Assembly (NCBI RefSeq): GCF_020360975.1
Contig: NW_025408671.1
Location: 1,922,001 to 1,986,000 of the forward strand
Source of the DNA: Hirsutella rhossiliensis
Taxonomy: Eukaryota > Ascomycota > Sordariomycetes > Hypocreales > Ophiocordycipitaceae
Direction: 5' to 3'
Length of the DNA stretch: 64,000 nt
Shown here: positions 9,960 to 23,199 of the stretch, piece by piece
How the letters are laid out: each line of letters opens with the position of its first letter
Position numbering within the stretch: position 1 is the stretch's first letter
The notes under the pieces: generated by a model
The model's input: the letters and a program-made list of their open reading frames with translations, nothing else
What the model was told of the DNA's origin: nothing
Database searches by the model: none
Position numbers and translations under genes: made by a program

Positions 9960-11060
9960 CTTCCCCGTAATAATATTAAAAAACGACTCTACCGCCCCTA
10001 CGGTCTATAGGACGATTCTTATAGAGCCCTAAGATTAGGATAAGTAGGTAAAGGAGCTACGGGCTCGTATAGATAGGACCATCTATAATTTAGTCTTTTC
10101 TAATAAGTAGGACCCTCTCGAGCCCCCTCTTCGTCCTAGGGCAACGGACTTTATAGAGGGAGCTTCCCTCTTCTCCGAGCTAACCTCTATATAGCAGAGA
10201 GCTTTTTCTACTACCTTAGGTAACTACGAAAGTCACCGTAAGGAATACCTTTACGAGATAAAGTTACTAACTACTATACGTATAGCGATAATAGAATCTA
10301 TTAGTGCCGTAAAGCTAATTACTCTTCGAGAGGAAGAGACTCTTAGGCAGTAGCTTTTAAAGCTCGAGACCTCGATAGCTCCCTCGAGAGGTTATATAAC
10401 TAACCGTATTAGGAAGACCTATACGGCCTACCTAGGAGCCTTTTCTACTAGGAACCTACTAGCTTCTTCGTAGCTAGCTAAGTAGGAAGAAATCCTCGAG
10501 GAAGCTAACTAATACTTCCTTATAGAAGCTCTTTCCGGCTAGTAGCTACGGGATATATCTCTGCTAATAAAGCCTATTAGTAACGGTTACTTAACTATCT
10601 TTTAAGAAGCTAGCCGGGAACTAGATAAAGAGGCTGCTTGAGTATAATAATAAGCAGTCTTATTCCTTCGTAGCTAGCACTCGACCTAGACGGCTCGACC
10701 TGCTGCCCCGGCAGCTGCTGCAGCCCCTATTACTACGGCTCCCGCTGCTGCTACTACGGCTGTTGCTCCTTTAGCTCCTCCTCCCTCGAGAGCCTTAACG
10801 CCGTCGTTAACTATAGCTACGGCCCTAGGCCCGGCCCCGGCTCCGCCTCTTACTCCGGGCCCGGCCCCGGTCCCGTTAGTTAGACCGGCCTAACTAGTCC
10901 CCTAATAGACCTTTTAGTCCGTTAGTCGAAAAATTAAGGAACTAGTCGAAATCGAACCTCTTTATTAAAATTAGTAATAAGGGGTAAAAAGGGGGGGTTT
11001 TTAAGTAGACCTTCTAGATCGGGACGAGGATTCCTCGAAGAAACGAAAGACTAAGCGAAA
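9960..11060 (+). pseudogene. Copia F gag relic
   Basis: A frame rich in former Gln codons (now TAA/TAG) runs from the leader to about 11,060. Its first half is helical and charged (about 10,020-10,640). The second half is Pro/Ala/Thr-rich (10,690-10,900), followed by basic Arg/Lys patches. The position between the primer site and integrase and the low-complexity Pro-rich part suit a Copia Gag, but I see no intact zinc knuckle. Confidence 0.5.
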
Positions 11061-14000
11061 CAGCTGCCTAGCCTATAAATCCCTAGGCTATCGATTATTA
11101 TAATACTAGTAGGTCTTTAAGGAAAACCGACCTAAAGGATTTAACCCTTTAAAGAGGCTATAAGAAACGATATAATAGTCTCTTAAGGAGGACCCCTCGT
11201 TATAGAAGAAAATAAACGAGATTTAGGTTACTAAGAAATAGCAACTAACGCCGCTGCCCTTATTTAAGCCGTAAATTTAAGGAAAAATCGTTAGTATAGT
11301 AAATCTAGCCTTTATCTTCCCTATAGATTAATAAGGCTAAGACTAACCGTTAGAGCCCTCTAATTATCCCCTACGAAAATTAGCTATCCTTAACTCTAAT
11401 ACTTCCCTCGATATCTATAATACACTCTTATAATTCCGGTCCTTTAAGAAGGCATAAAGGGAATACCTTATTACTAGGGAATTAACCGTATAGATAGAGG
11501 GATACGGAAGGGTGAATTTTACGATGAAATTACCTAATAGGTCTATATAAATTCTTCGAAGAAAAAGGGTAGCTTTTTACCCTTGATTTTTAACGAGCTT
11601 AATTTCCTTCCGCCTTCTTTGTAAAGAAGGAATCTTCTAGGATACGACGTCTAAGCCTACGAGGCTAGTCTAGAAGAATTAGACTATTAGGCTTATCGAG
11701 GAGAAATTCGGTTAATTCGTTCTCGAATTCTAACCTATTTATAGGAAGGAACTACTTAAGAAGTTAGCTTTCCTTACTAAGAGGGTAGGATCTAAGGACC
11801 CTCTTCTAGCAGCCTAAGGAGACGGTATTCTTTAGTACGCACGACTTAGTTACCTAGGCCCCCTAGCTTTATATAAGCTAGGCTAATAATAGGGCGTACG
11901 AATAAGGGGCTTAAAGACCGTTAAATATAAATACTACGGCTAAGGGAAGACTAAGAGACGAATTTCTAGACGAACGCCTTTACGGCCGGACTAGCTATAT
12001 AAGGAAATTTAGGTCGACTAGACCGACGTCTCTAGGGATTAAGAAAGCTTCGTTAGGGTAATGTTTTTTATAGACGCCTTTTTAGGGATAGTTTTCCCTT
12101 ATTTCTTACGGACCTACCTAAGTAAGTATAACTAGTTTACCCTCTAGGACTTCGTTAACTAGATAAAATCCTACTTTAGCTATAAGGTAAAGAAGATACG
12201 GTCTAATAGAGAGCTATTTATAAAGGATATCTTAAATTAGCTTCGAAAAAGGGGTATTTTACCCCTCCTATTAACACTAAATACCTAGGCCTAGAACGGA
12301 GGAGCAAAAAGATTAAGGGGTGCTATAATAGAAAAGGCCCGTACGATAAGACTTACTATAGAGCTTCTATACGACCTTTAAAGGGAAGTTATTAAGACCG
12401 CCTATTACCTTTAGAACCGGACCCCTAGAGGGACTACCTAAGGAATAGACTAGAAATCCCCCCTTAAGCTCTTTACGAAGAAGAGGGCCTCGCTAGCCTA
12501 CCTTCGTGCCTATAGCTATAAGGCATACGCAATAACTACCGATATATAGCTAAAAAGGAAGAAAAAAAGAAAGCTTAATCTAAGAGCCTTTATTAGTTAC
12601 CTCGTTAGTTATAATTCTATAAATATCTTCTAGATCTAGATTCCTCTTCTACGGAAGGTTATTTCGACTAGGGATATAATTTTCGATAAATCTAGCTTCT
12701 TCGACGGAAAGAGGGATTAATAGCCCCTCTTACTCTCTTAACGTTAGCTAATTTAGAAGATTTAAATCCCCCCTTCCTAATAGTCTTAAGAAGAGGTCCT
12801 AGACGAAGAAATAGAAGAAAAAACCAACGTTAAAGTAGTCGAGGATAACGCCGACTTTAAAGAGGAAGCTACTAGATTAGATAATCTAGATAAAGAAGGA
12901 GACTATAGGAAAGCGGTAGAGCTAGAATACGCCTACCTCCCTATGCCTCCTCTTATAGAATAAGAAGAAGATCTAAAAGTAGCTTTTTTAGTTAGTCTTC
13001 CTATCTCGACCCCTAAAGGGGTAGGAAAGGCCCCTCTCTTAAAGGATTACCTAGCTGCTTTTTTATCCCTACTTTAAGAAGCAAAGGAAGGTATAGGGCC
13101 CGATATAAAAGAAGACTAACCTTTCCCTTATTTCGATCGTTTTTCTAACTTCTACCTAACGCTAATAGAAGACGGTTCCTATAAAGCGTTTATAGTAAGC
13201 CGGCTCTTTAAGCTATAGCTATTAGCAAGGAAGGTATATAAAAGAGACCTCCTAGACCTACTAGTAAACTAAAAGTAGCTAGAAAAACACCCCTTTAAAG
13301 ACTAGTTTTTCTAGGCCTAGAAAGACTACCTAGCCTTATATAAAGAGATAAGGTCTTTTAAAGAGGTCCTTAAGGAAAAGGTAAGAGGAAAATAGGTCCT
13401 TAGCTATAAGTAGGTCTTTATTTATAAGACTAATAAATATAGCTTCCTTTAAAAGTATAAAGCCTAGCTAGTTATCTATAGGAATTAATAGGAAAAGGGG
13501 ATCTACCTACTAAGGTAACTACCTTAGTAGGGATGTCTTTTTAGACCCTTATAGCTATAGTAGTAGAATTCGACCTCGAGCTCGATTAGATAGATATAGT
13601 TAACGCCTTTATTAACTGCCCTCTTAAGGAAGAAGAAGTTATCTATATATAACTTCCTCTTAGTTTCTAATAACTAGGAAAGGTTCTATAGCTTAGGAAA
13701 GCTCTATACGGACTATAAAGATCACCCCTTCTTTAGCAATAGCATTTAATAGGTTCCCTCGAAGCCCTAGGCTTTATAAAAGTCCCTTAGGAACCGTATA
13801 TAATATAGAAGGGTAAAATTATAGTCTTCTTCTATATCGACGATATTATCTAGGCCTACCTAAAAGAGGAAGAGGCTACTACTAGGGAGGCTATACGAGG
13901 CCTATAATAAAAGTATAAGATAACTAAGCTAGGGGAGCTAAAGTAGTTCCTAGGGATATAAATCCTTTAGAATAGGTCCTAACGGACTATCTAGCTTACC

Positions 14001-14840
14001 TAAGACGCCTATATCGATAAGGTCGCTTATAAATTCCTCCTTAATTCCCTTAATAAGAAGCTTCCCTCTATACTTATATTAGATAAAGAGCTTTTACCTA
14101 ATCTATCCTTTTAAGCTAAGGAGTAAGAGAAATACTAATATTAATAAAAGGTAGGCTCCTTGCTTTTTTTAGCTATTTCTATTAAACTAGATATCTCTTT
14201 TATAGTCTCCTAGCTAGCTAAGTATAACTAGAATCCTAGCCCTAGGCATTAAGAAGTAGTAGATAGAGCTATCCTTTATCTCTATTTAACGAGATTATAT
14301 AGTCTACGCCTAGGAGGGTAGGGAAGGAAATTAGCTACTAAAGTCTTCCTTTATTTAAGCAATTCGTCCTTTATAAATAATTTATTAAATAGAAAGAGCT
14401 TATAGGGGTATATTATATCCCTTTTTAGAGGAACTATTGCTTAAAGAGCTTCGAAGTAAGCTACCGTTACTATATTAAGTATAGAGGCAGAGCTACTAGC
14501 TCTTTTAAAAGCGTTAAAAGAAGCGATTTTCCTTAGCCGGCTACTAATATCGTTACGACTATAAATTCCGTCCCCGTTAGCTATAAAATATAATAATATA
14601 TAGACTATATAAATTCTTATAGAGGAAAATAGTAAGCTATCGACCTAGCTATAGTATATCGATATCTACTAGTATTAGTCTTAATTAGCTACGGTAATAG
14701 TAGCTAGCTTAAGGATACGCTTAAGCTACTATTTTATCTTAATAACTTAATTAATCTATATAAACCAGCTATTAAGATCCTATAAAACCTTTTTCTATTT
14801 TTAAGGCTATAGATAATATAATTAATACTTAAGCTATTAT
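11060..14840 (+). pseudogene. Copia-type pol relic (integrase, reverse transcriptase, RNase H)
   Basis: Read with stops as Gln/Trp, the frame gives integrase (about 11,950-12,560; a DAFLG-type core at 12,060-12,110 and a Lys/Arg-rich tail), a spacer, and reverse transcriptase (about 13,300-14,150). The RT catalytic motif is FYIDDII at 13,829-13,849, both Asp intact. RNase H follows (about 14,200-14,800) with the Copia-type YIDIY motif at about 14,655-14,675. Domain order integrase-RT is diagnostic of Ty1/Copia. The frame stops near 14,840, where sequence switches to the inverse-oriented Pogo-1 C-terminus. An RNase H tail of a Copia element also lies inverted at 30,449-30,471, so this pol may be a chimera produced by recombination. 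Confidence 0.75.
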
Positions 14841-14849
14841 ATTTAAAGC

Positions 14850-15303
14850 TAGGTAGCTATAAGCTACTAATTTTAATTATTAAGGGCGCGGCTAACTTTA
14901 TTAAAGAGTAGTCGGATTATATAGTTAACTTAACCGCGATTTTCTAGCCTTATAATAAGGCAGCGAACTTCTTATAATTATTTAGGCGTTTTAAGGGTAT
15001 CGTTATTAGCTAAGGAGCTAATATTCTTCCTTTTTAATAGCGTTAATAGCGTTAACGGCTATAATAAGATAAAGCGGCTTAATAAGGGCTTTACTATATT
15101 AATTAGCTATAAACTAAACCCGCGCTAACCTCCCTTAATATTCTTTTTAGTTAAGCTAGCCTACTAAGCTTTATAGTAGATATAAAGGAAGGTAGCCTTA
15201 TTAATTAGCGTTATATCGTTAAAAAATATAATTTTCTTAAGTTAACGTTAGTATATAGCCTTAATAGGTAAGGAAACTAAGATATTAAGTAGTTAAAGGA
15301 TAT
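14850..15303 (-). pseudogene. Pogo-1 transposase, C-terminal part, inverted
   Basis: On the minus strand, with stops read as Gln/Trp, this stretch gives the typical C-terminal part of fungal pogo-family transposases: the NIKGGWRG-like motif at about 15,121-15,150 (Trp codon now TAG) followed by a KPLLSRF-like block. It ends at ATAAG (15,304-15,308), the complement of CTTAT at 8,808-8,812, and so continues the frame broken at 8,812. The left edge, at the junction with Copia pol, is approximate. Confidence 0.65.
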
Positions 15304-15308
15304 ATAAG

Positions 15309-15494
15309 TATAAGAGTCTTTAACTATTATAGGTTATAGGCTTAGGCTATAGCTTAAGCTATATAGTTATATATAAAAGGCCGGATCCTATATATATATA
15401 TATAGGCTAGCTATATATAAGAGAGCTCTATATAGCTTATTAATATTATCCTATAGATAGTACCTATACCTATACCTCTACTTACTCTATAATA
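15309..15494 (+). repeat. Gypsy A#1 5' LTR (186 bp)
   Basis: Starts TATAAGAGTC (from TGTAAGAGTC) and ends CTATAATA. It is the inverse of the LTR at 8,813-9,000 and is flanked by ATAAG at 15,304-15,308. Confidence 0.85.
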
Positions 15495-17429
15495 GTATAA
15501 GCTATTAATTAATAGATTTAATAGATATCTCTTTAGAGAGGGCGCCTCCCTTTTAAGGAAGTACTCCGCCCTTCCTTAGATAGATAGGAAGTATCGTAGC
15601 TATCTTAGAAGCGATTAAAAGCGCGACGGCTAGCGAGAAGGACGAGGTTCTCGCTATACTAAGGGAGCCGTCTACGAGACTAGCTTTAACCCCTATAACC
15701 TCCGTAACGCCGGTTATAGTAGTAATACTACTAACGTAGAAGCCGCTCCCTTAGCTAACTTAAGATAGTAAGCTAGAGTCCTTTTACTTCTTCCTTAGCT
15801 AGCTATAAACGAAGTTTATAACTAATAAGAAATAGGGCCTAAATAGCTATCGCGATATAGCGTGGTATTCGCTCTTTTATACGCTACCGGAGCCCTAGAT
15901 ATAGCGGATCTCCGGATTCTAGGATAAGGGCGGCCCTAAGGGCAAACGCGACCTATAAGACTTCTTCTAATACCTTATATATACGTTCGGTAATATATAG
16001 GAGTAGGAGAAGGTATAAGATAAGCTATAGACCCTTAAGTAAAGAGATAGATAAACCTTTAGCGAATTCCTTCTTAATTTTAAAGAGACGCTCTTATAGG
16101 TAGTAGGGACTATAGTATAAGAAGATAGCCTAAAGCTTATATAGCTATAGAATTTAATTACGCTAGCCTTATAAGAGCTACTTATCTTTATAATTATACT
16201 TACTAACTATAGCGAGTATATAAGCCGGTTAATAAAGGTAGCTTAGGGCTATAAATAAACGCCGCGTTTTTAAAAGCTCTATAAGTATATACTATATAAC
16301 GGCGATAGGATTACCGCCCCTCTATAAGATAAATAACTAGCTATCGATATAGATAGGGACACCTTAATATCGGCTACCTATATAAACCGGGCTAGACGCG
16401 GTAAGAAGACGCTATCGACTACCCCCTATACCGCCCTATACTCTAAGTAGTAAGCGAAGTAGGTAATAAGCGAGGAAATTAAGAAGAAGAAGGCTAACGG
16501 CCGCTGCCTATATTATAGAGTATCTATATACTTTATATTAAAATGCCCCTTCCTTTTAGCTAAGCGGCCTATAGCGGTTTAAGTAGCGAAGATAAAACCG
16601 CTCCTTGCTTTAAACGATAAGGAGGACTCCGCCCCCTTAGGCCTAGAGGAAAAAAAGTAGCTCTAAAGTAAAGATAGGATCTAGAGCCCTAATTACTAGT
16701 ACTAGTAAAAGAGAAGGAGGAATTATCCGCCTATATAAAAGAGGAGCTTACTTTAATATAAGTTATAATTAATAACTCCTTACTTATTACTACCCTTATA
16801 GATAAGGGCTACTAGTACTATACTATAGTTAACGAGGCGCTTATATAAGAGATATAAGTACTAGTAGAAAAGATCGCCCTAAGGCGAGTAAAGGGCGCCT
16901 TAAGCGTAATAGAGGGTATAGTAATTAAGGGTATTATATAGCTAGCTATAAAGGTCGATAGTTACTATAAGCTTATTATAGCCTATATAATCCCTTAACT
17001 AGAATTTCCCTTAATCCTTAGGAAACCCTAGTTATTATATATAGAGTTATACTTAGTTCTATATTAAAGGAAGCTATAGTTTAGGCCTATATAATAGTAG
17101 GTCTACTATAATAATAGTTTTATAAGCGTAGGACTAAGTATATAAGCTTTATACTTAGTATAAGAAGTCCTTACCTTTATCTTTATAAGAACTATATAAT
17201 AAGTAGAGTAGGGGTAAGGCTAGGTAGCGGCTAATATAGCGGTCTATATAGTTAGCTTAGCGGATATTAATAAGGCCCTTTAGATAAAGAAGCTAAAGTC
17301 GCCCTTTAAGCTATAGTAGTAGATACTAAAGCGCTTTTACGACCTCTTACTACTATTTAAGTCCTAGAAAGTAAATAAGCTTAACCTATATAAGCTAAGG
17401 GTAGACTATAAGATTATACTCTATATTAA
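15495..17429 (+). pseudogene. Gypsy A#1 gag and start of pol
   Basis: Gag-like frame with former Gln codons as stops. A degenerate CCHC zinc knuckle lies at about 16,500-16,560; several Cys and His codons have become Tyr (TGY or CAY to TAY), a direct RIP effect. The protease/pol N-terminal part follows from about 16,650. The frame is interrupted at 17,430 by Gypsy B and resumes at 25,243. Confidence 0.7.
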
Positions 17430-17686
17430 TATAAGAGCGCTACTAGGAGGTACGGGCTAATAAAGTACTTAGGTATATAGTACTAATATATTAGTAAGGT
17501 ATCGGTAGGGAATCGTGCCTACCCCGCTCGTATATTATAAACTACTTACTACTCCGACTAAAGAAGAGAAATCCTTCTTCTCGTAAGCTTTAGTCTTACG
17601 ACGAGGAGAATATAATATATATAGCGTAGTACCTCTAGCTATCTCTACTACCTAACTAATTATACTATAATATATATTCCCTTATA
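17430..17686 (+). repeat. Gypsy B 5' LTR
   Basis: 257-bp direct repeat of 24,981-25,237, differing mainly by C-to-T/G-to-A changes and small insertions or deletions. Confidence 0.85.
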
Positions 17687-17799
17687 ATTTCTAAAGCTTC
17701 CCTTTTTAGTTACTTAGTAGAGATAGCTACTTAGAGAAGACTACGTAACGCTTTTATAGCGCGACGTAGTAGTTAACTAGTCGAGGCCTCTTCGTTATA

Positions 17800-19060
17800 T
17801 ATATCGAGTATCTACTTAGGAGATAAAGAATAGGAAGATATATCCTTAGAATAGACCCTTACTATAGATAGCGTTATAACTATATTAAAGATATCGCTAC
17901 CTATAGGCATAAGATAACCGTCTTATAAGGAAAAGCTTACGGCCTTATAAGCGCGCGTTAAGGAGCTAGAAGAAACGAAATACCTATAAAATCGCGTTAT
18001 ATAATTAAAAGAGGAAATTACTAAACGCGCTAGTGCTATCGCTATCCGTTTAGGGAAGCGTCGACGGTCCTACTCCCCTAAATCGGATAGTAGTCGCGGT
18101 AGCGAGGTTAAGATTAAAAACATCGCTTAATTATCCTAACCTACTAATATACGAAAACGTTTAAACTAAACTTACGATTTAAAGGACGCTTTTAAAGTAG
18201 CGCCTAGACGCTTTTATCGCGATAAAATAAAGATCCTCTATATAGTAGATTATATATATAGCGATTATAAAGCGAGATAGCGCCGATACCTTAAAGAATA
18301 GACGCCGATTAACCGAACTAAATATAGTATAGATTAGGTATACTTTAAGGAATAAATACTTATCTTAATTAAGGATACTATAAATAAGGAGATACTATTA
18401 GCGACGTAATTAAAGGAGGCTCGCTAACGAGAAGGCTAGTCTCTCTTAGAGTTTAGCTTATACCTTAACTCCTTAGAAAGGCATTTCGAACGCCTATTAA
18501 AAAAGGCACGTACTCTTACGTTTTTCGCTAAGCTAGAGCTATAACTTTAGGACTAAATTAACCTCTATTTAATACCTATCTATACCTACTAATAAGAAGA
18601 GCTTATATAAGTCGCCTAACGATATTAAGATACTACTATTAATAAGAGGCAACGTACTAATACTACTTTTACCCTTAGAGGAACCGGGAATAAAAGTAGT
18701 ACTATACCTTAAGGCGGTACGTATAAGGGAAGGAATTAAAGAGGCCGATAAGCTAGGCCGAATCGTTAAGGAAATACTACCGATTCGACTAATAACTAGT
18801 AAGCTAGCGATATACCTACTAAGGGCTAAACTAAGGGATATTATCGAGGAAGAGGATCTTTTACTTAATCGGGAATTATATATTTCTAATATAATAAGCT
18901 AGGATACCTATCTATAGAATATACTAATTCTTTAAAGGTAGAAACCCTAGTAAAGACTCTTAGACTTAATACTATAAAATAAGGAAAAGGTAAGATATTA
19001 AAGTAAACGCCTCTCTCTTAGTAAACTTAATACCTATAAGATAGTTACTTAAAACTCCTA
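17800..19060 (+). pseudogene. Gypsy B gag relic
   Basis: Charged, helical frame with Ser/Arg-rich segment near 18,050-18,110, then a Gag-core-like region. Former Gln codons are stops. The protease begins just downstream. Confidence 0.55.
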
Positions 19061-22000
19061 TAATAATATTAAGGCGAAACCCTACTAAAGTCCCTATATA
19101 CTTAGATACTTATAGTACCGTTAACCTTATAGACGTATACTTTACCTAATAGTAGGGATTACTATAAGTAGCGCTATTATACCCTAAGTTATTAGGGCTT
19201 AATAATAGTAAGGTAAGGGAGTATAAAGTATAGTTAGTGCCGCTCTAAATAATAGATATAAGGGGCACCAAAAAAACAATTACTTATTTCTATATTAGTA
19301 CCGATAAGTTAACGCTAAATAATTAGGTACTAATCCTTTTATTAGTTACTACCTTAAAGGATAAATATATCTATATTATCCTATAGAAATAATAGTAGTA
19401 GTTTAAGTATTAACTAAGTAGCAAAACCTTATAGAATCCTTATAGATTCTTTTAGGAATATAGGAACGAAGTAAGGGTATATATAATAGCGCTTAATCCT
19501 AAGCTAATCCCGCTACTAAATAAAAACGAAGATAAAGGGATTCTATAAAAAGAATAAGCCGAAATCCTACTAACTCTCTACTAGTTTAAAGATACCTTCT
19601 TAGCTAATAAATCCGATTTATTACTAGCTAGAAAGGGAATAGATTACTTAATTAATTTAATCCTTAATATAGAACCTCCTTATAGACCGATTTACCCTTT
19701 ATCGTAAAGGGAACTCTAAGTATTACGCGACTAGATCTAAGACGCGATAAAAAGGAAAATAATCTAAGAGTTAAAGAGCCTAGCTAGGGCGCCTATCCTT
19801 TTTATTTTAAAAAAGGATAGTACCTTACGGCTATATATAGACTACTAAGGACTTAACTAGGTTATATAAAAGAATCGGTACCCTTTACCCCTTATTTCGG
19901 AGATTATTAACCGCTATTAAGGAGCTAAGTATTTTTCTAAGATTAATATATAGAATATATATTAATATATTTAAATTTAGGAAGGAGATAAATAAAAGAC
20001 CGCTTTCTAAATACGTTATAAATATTTCGAATACCTAGTAATACCCTTTAGACTTACTAACGTACTAGCTACGTTTTAAAGCTATATTTATTAAGCGCTT
20101 AAAGGGCTTATAGATATAATCTACGTAGTCTACCTTAACGATATCCTTATATACTCTAAAACGAGAGAAGAATATACTAAATACTTAGGATAAGTAATAG
20201 AAAGGCTAAAGGCTATAAAGCTCTATATAAAACTATCGAAGTATATCTTCTATTAATAGTTAGTTAAGTTCCTTAGGTTTATATTATCTATCGATAGGGT
20301 ATTAATAGACCCTCGATAGGTAGAAGTAATAGCCTAATAGCCTAAACCTATAACCTACTATAATATTTAGGTTTTCCTTAGGTTCTATAATTTTTACCGA
20401 TAATTTATATATAGGTACTTAAGAGTTATAGCGCCCCTAACTATATTACTAAAGGGGAGTAAGAATAGAAAGAAGCTAGGGAGTATAAAGCTAAACCTTA
20501 CTAAAAGGGCAGCGTTTTAAGCTCTTAAGGATGCTTTTTAAGGAGCCCTACTCCTCCGATATTATAATCTAGAAAGATATATTTATATTAAAATAAATAT
20601 ATTATAATTTACGATAGTAAGGATTATCTCTTAACTTAATAATAAAGGGCGTTACTATCTAATCGTATTTTAGTTAAGGAAGTTTACTAAAGCCGAACTT
20701 AATTATAGTATTTTAGACTAAGAACTCTTCGCTATTATTAAGTTATTTAAATACTAGCGATATTATATTAAAGGGGTAGCGTATAAAGTAAAGGTATTAT
20801 TAGACTACTATAACCTCTAGACGTTTATATACTAGACCTCCTTAAATAGGAGGTAAGTAAGATAGTATATATATTTAGTACTATTTAACTTTACGATTAA
20901 GTATTATATAGGTAAATCTAACTTAGCGGACGCGCTATTAAGAATGCTTAGATATAAGGGCGAGAAGCCCTTATCTATAGAACTATTACTAGAGCTATAA
21001 GTAAAGCTAGCTACTATTAATACTATATCTATATAGAGAAATAATAAGGCGTTTTTATAAGTAAAGAGATACTTAACCTTAAGTTAATATAAGTATAGTA
21101 AAGAGCCTTTATATAAGGAAAATATATAAGCTTATTTATAGCGAAACTATAATAATTCGGGTATAAGACCTAAATAATTAGCTAATTAAGCTAAAGAGAG
21201 AGCTAGTTATAAATAGTTACTCTTAAGGAAGACCGCTAAAGAAGCGGCCTACTATATAAAGGTTTATATAGTAAAAGTTCTAGAACTATTATTAAAGTTA
21301 CTAAAACGCACTTAGTCGGTTAACGTAGCGATTAGTAGGCTAAAGGAGACTAAAGACTTCTTAAAAAGGAAGGGTTTCTAGTTAGTACGCTTAGATAGAC
21401 TACTACTATAGAAAGGTCGTATTATAGTGCCTTTAAAGGCAGCCTTATAGTAAGAGCTAATATAGCTCTTTTATAACGATCTATTAGTAAGATACTTTAG
21501 CTCCCGATATACTAGCGAACTACTAGCGAGGAACTTCTACTAAGATAGAATAACGAAAGATATAAATAAATACGTCTAGTTATACTTAGTATATTAAGGT
21601 ATAGTATCTAGGAGGCATTGCCCTTATAGTACTATATAATTATTACTATATCCTATATAACTATAAGAAGAATTATTAATAGACTTTACTATAGGTCTAC
21701 TTAAAGTATAGTATAATAAATAAGACGTTAATACGATCTTAGTAATTATAGACCGATATACTAAGTATTACCTCTTCTTTCCTATTTCTAAGATAATAAT
21801 AGCCCTAGAGCTAGTAAAATTATTCTATTACTAAGTTAAATTAGTATATAGACCTCTAAAAGGCATTATCTTAAATAAAGGGTCCTTATTTATAAGTAAG
21901 TTCTAGTTAAATCTCTATTTTATCTTATAAGTAAAATATAAGCTATCGATAGTATTTTACCTATAAACTAATAGGTAAATAAAATAAATAAACTAAGCTA

Positions 22001-22900
22001 TATAGTACTACTTAAGATACTTTACTAACTTAGAATAAACTAACTAAGCGTTACTCTTATATATTACTTAATTTATATATAATAATATAAAGAACGCGAT
22101 AACTAGGTTATTACTTAATAAAGCGTTAATAGGTTACTAACTAAATTTCTATATTAATACTAAGGACGATATTATTTGAAGGGGGGTACCTAAAGTAAGA
22201 GTAAAAGTTACTAGGCTATAGGAGCTACGAAAGAGGCTTAAGGAATACTAGGGAAAGGCTATTAAATTATAAGCGAAATACTATAATTTAAGGCACTAAC
22301 CGCTTATACTAAAAGTAAGAGACCTTATAGTATTATCGATAAAGAACTTATACCTTAAGGATAAAAAAAGAAAACTCTTACCTAAGTATATTAGACCGTT
22401 TTAGGTCTTATAAGCTATTAGAAAGTAAGTATATTATCTTATACTCCCTAAGAAGTACTTATACCTCTATAACGTTTTTTATATTAGTCTCTTAAAGCTA
22501 TAAAAAGAGCGTAAAGGCACTTATAAAGATAGCGAAACCCTACTAATACTAGACTTAGAGGATAACGAAGGGGAATAGGAAGTCTAAGGGATTAAAGACT
22601 AAAAGAGATCTAAGGGCGATACCTTTTTCCTTATTAAATAGAAAGGATAGCTAGCTAAGTATAATTAATAGGTCGAGGCTAAAGATATAGCGAATAGCTA
22701 AGACCTTATTAAAGAATATACTACTTACTTAACTAGGAAAAAAAGGTATAAGACTAAGTAAGGTAGGGAAACCTATTAGCCTAGGGAGATACTACTAAAT
22801 CGGTAATAAATCCCTACTAAATCGCTACTAACTCGTTAACGTATTAGCACGCCTAAATATCCTATAACTATATATAAAATAGTAAAATAAGAGAATAAGG
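19060..22900 (+). pseudogene. Gypsy B pol relic (protease, RT, RNase H, integrase)
   Basis: Order of domains: aspartic protease with a degenerate D-[T/S]-G-like site at about 19,100-19,140, reverse transcriptase about 19,640-20,330, with the active-site box changed from YLDD to YLND at about 20,128-20,150 (GAT to AAT, a RIP-type change that removes a catalytic Asp), RNase H (20,500-20,950), zinc-binding and catalytic integrase domains (21,400-22,150) and a C-terminal basic/chromodomain-like region (to about 22,900). Order RT-RNase H-integrase defines Ty3/Gypsy. Every Gln and Trp site shows as TAA or TAG. Confidence 0.8.
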
Positions 22901-23199
22901 AAAACTATCTATACTATCTATTAAATATTATTAAGGAAAATAAAACTAAACTATAACTTTACTAAGGCCTTAATAATAAAAGAGAGAAGGATAGTTATAG
23001 CTAAATAAAAGAAAGATAAGACCTATTTATTACTTCCGACTACCCCTCTTCTTCGCCGGTATAGCGGAAACTAACTAAGGCGCCCCCTCCGCTATACTAA
23101 ATACCTCTAGAAATACTAGAACTACCCTATCCTCTACTCCTTCCTTATCCTCTACGTCGAGACCTATCTCTATTAGTATAGCACTTACCTTAGCCTTAG

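Noticed and set aside
9722..9970. 82-codon plus-strand frame
   Set aside because: Lies across the Copia F LTR end and leader; composition and position explain it as non-coding.
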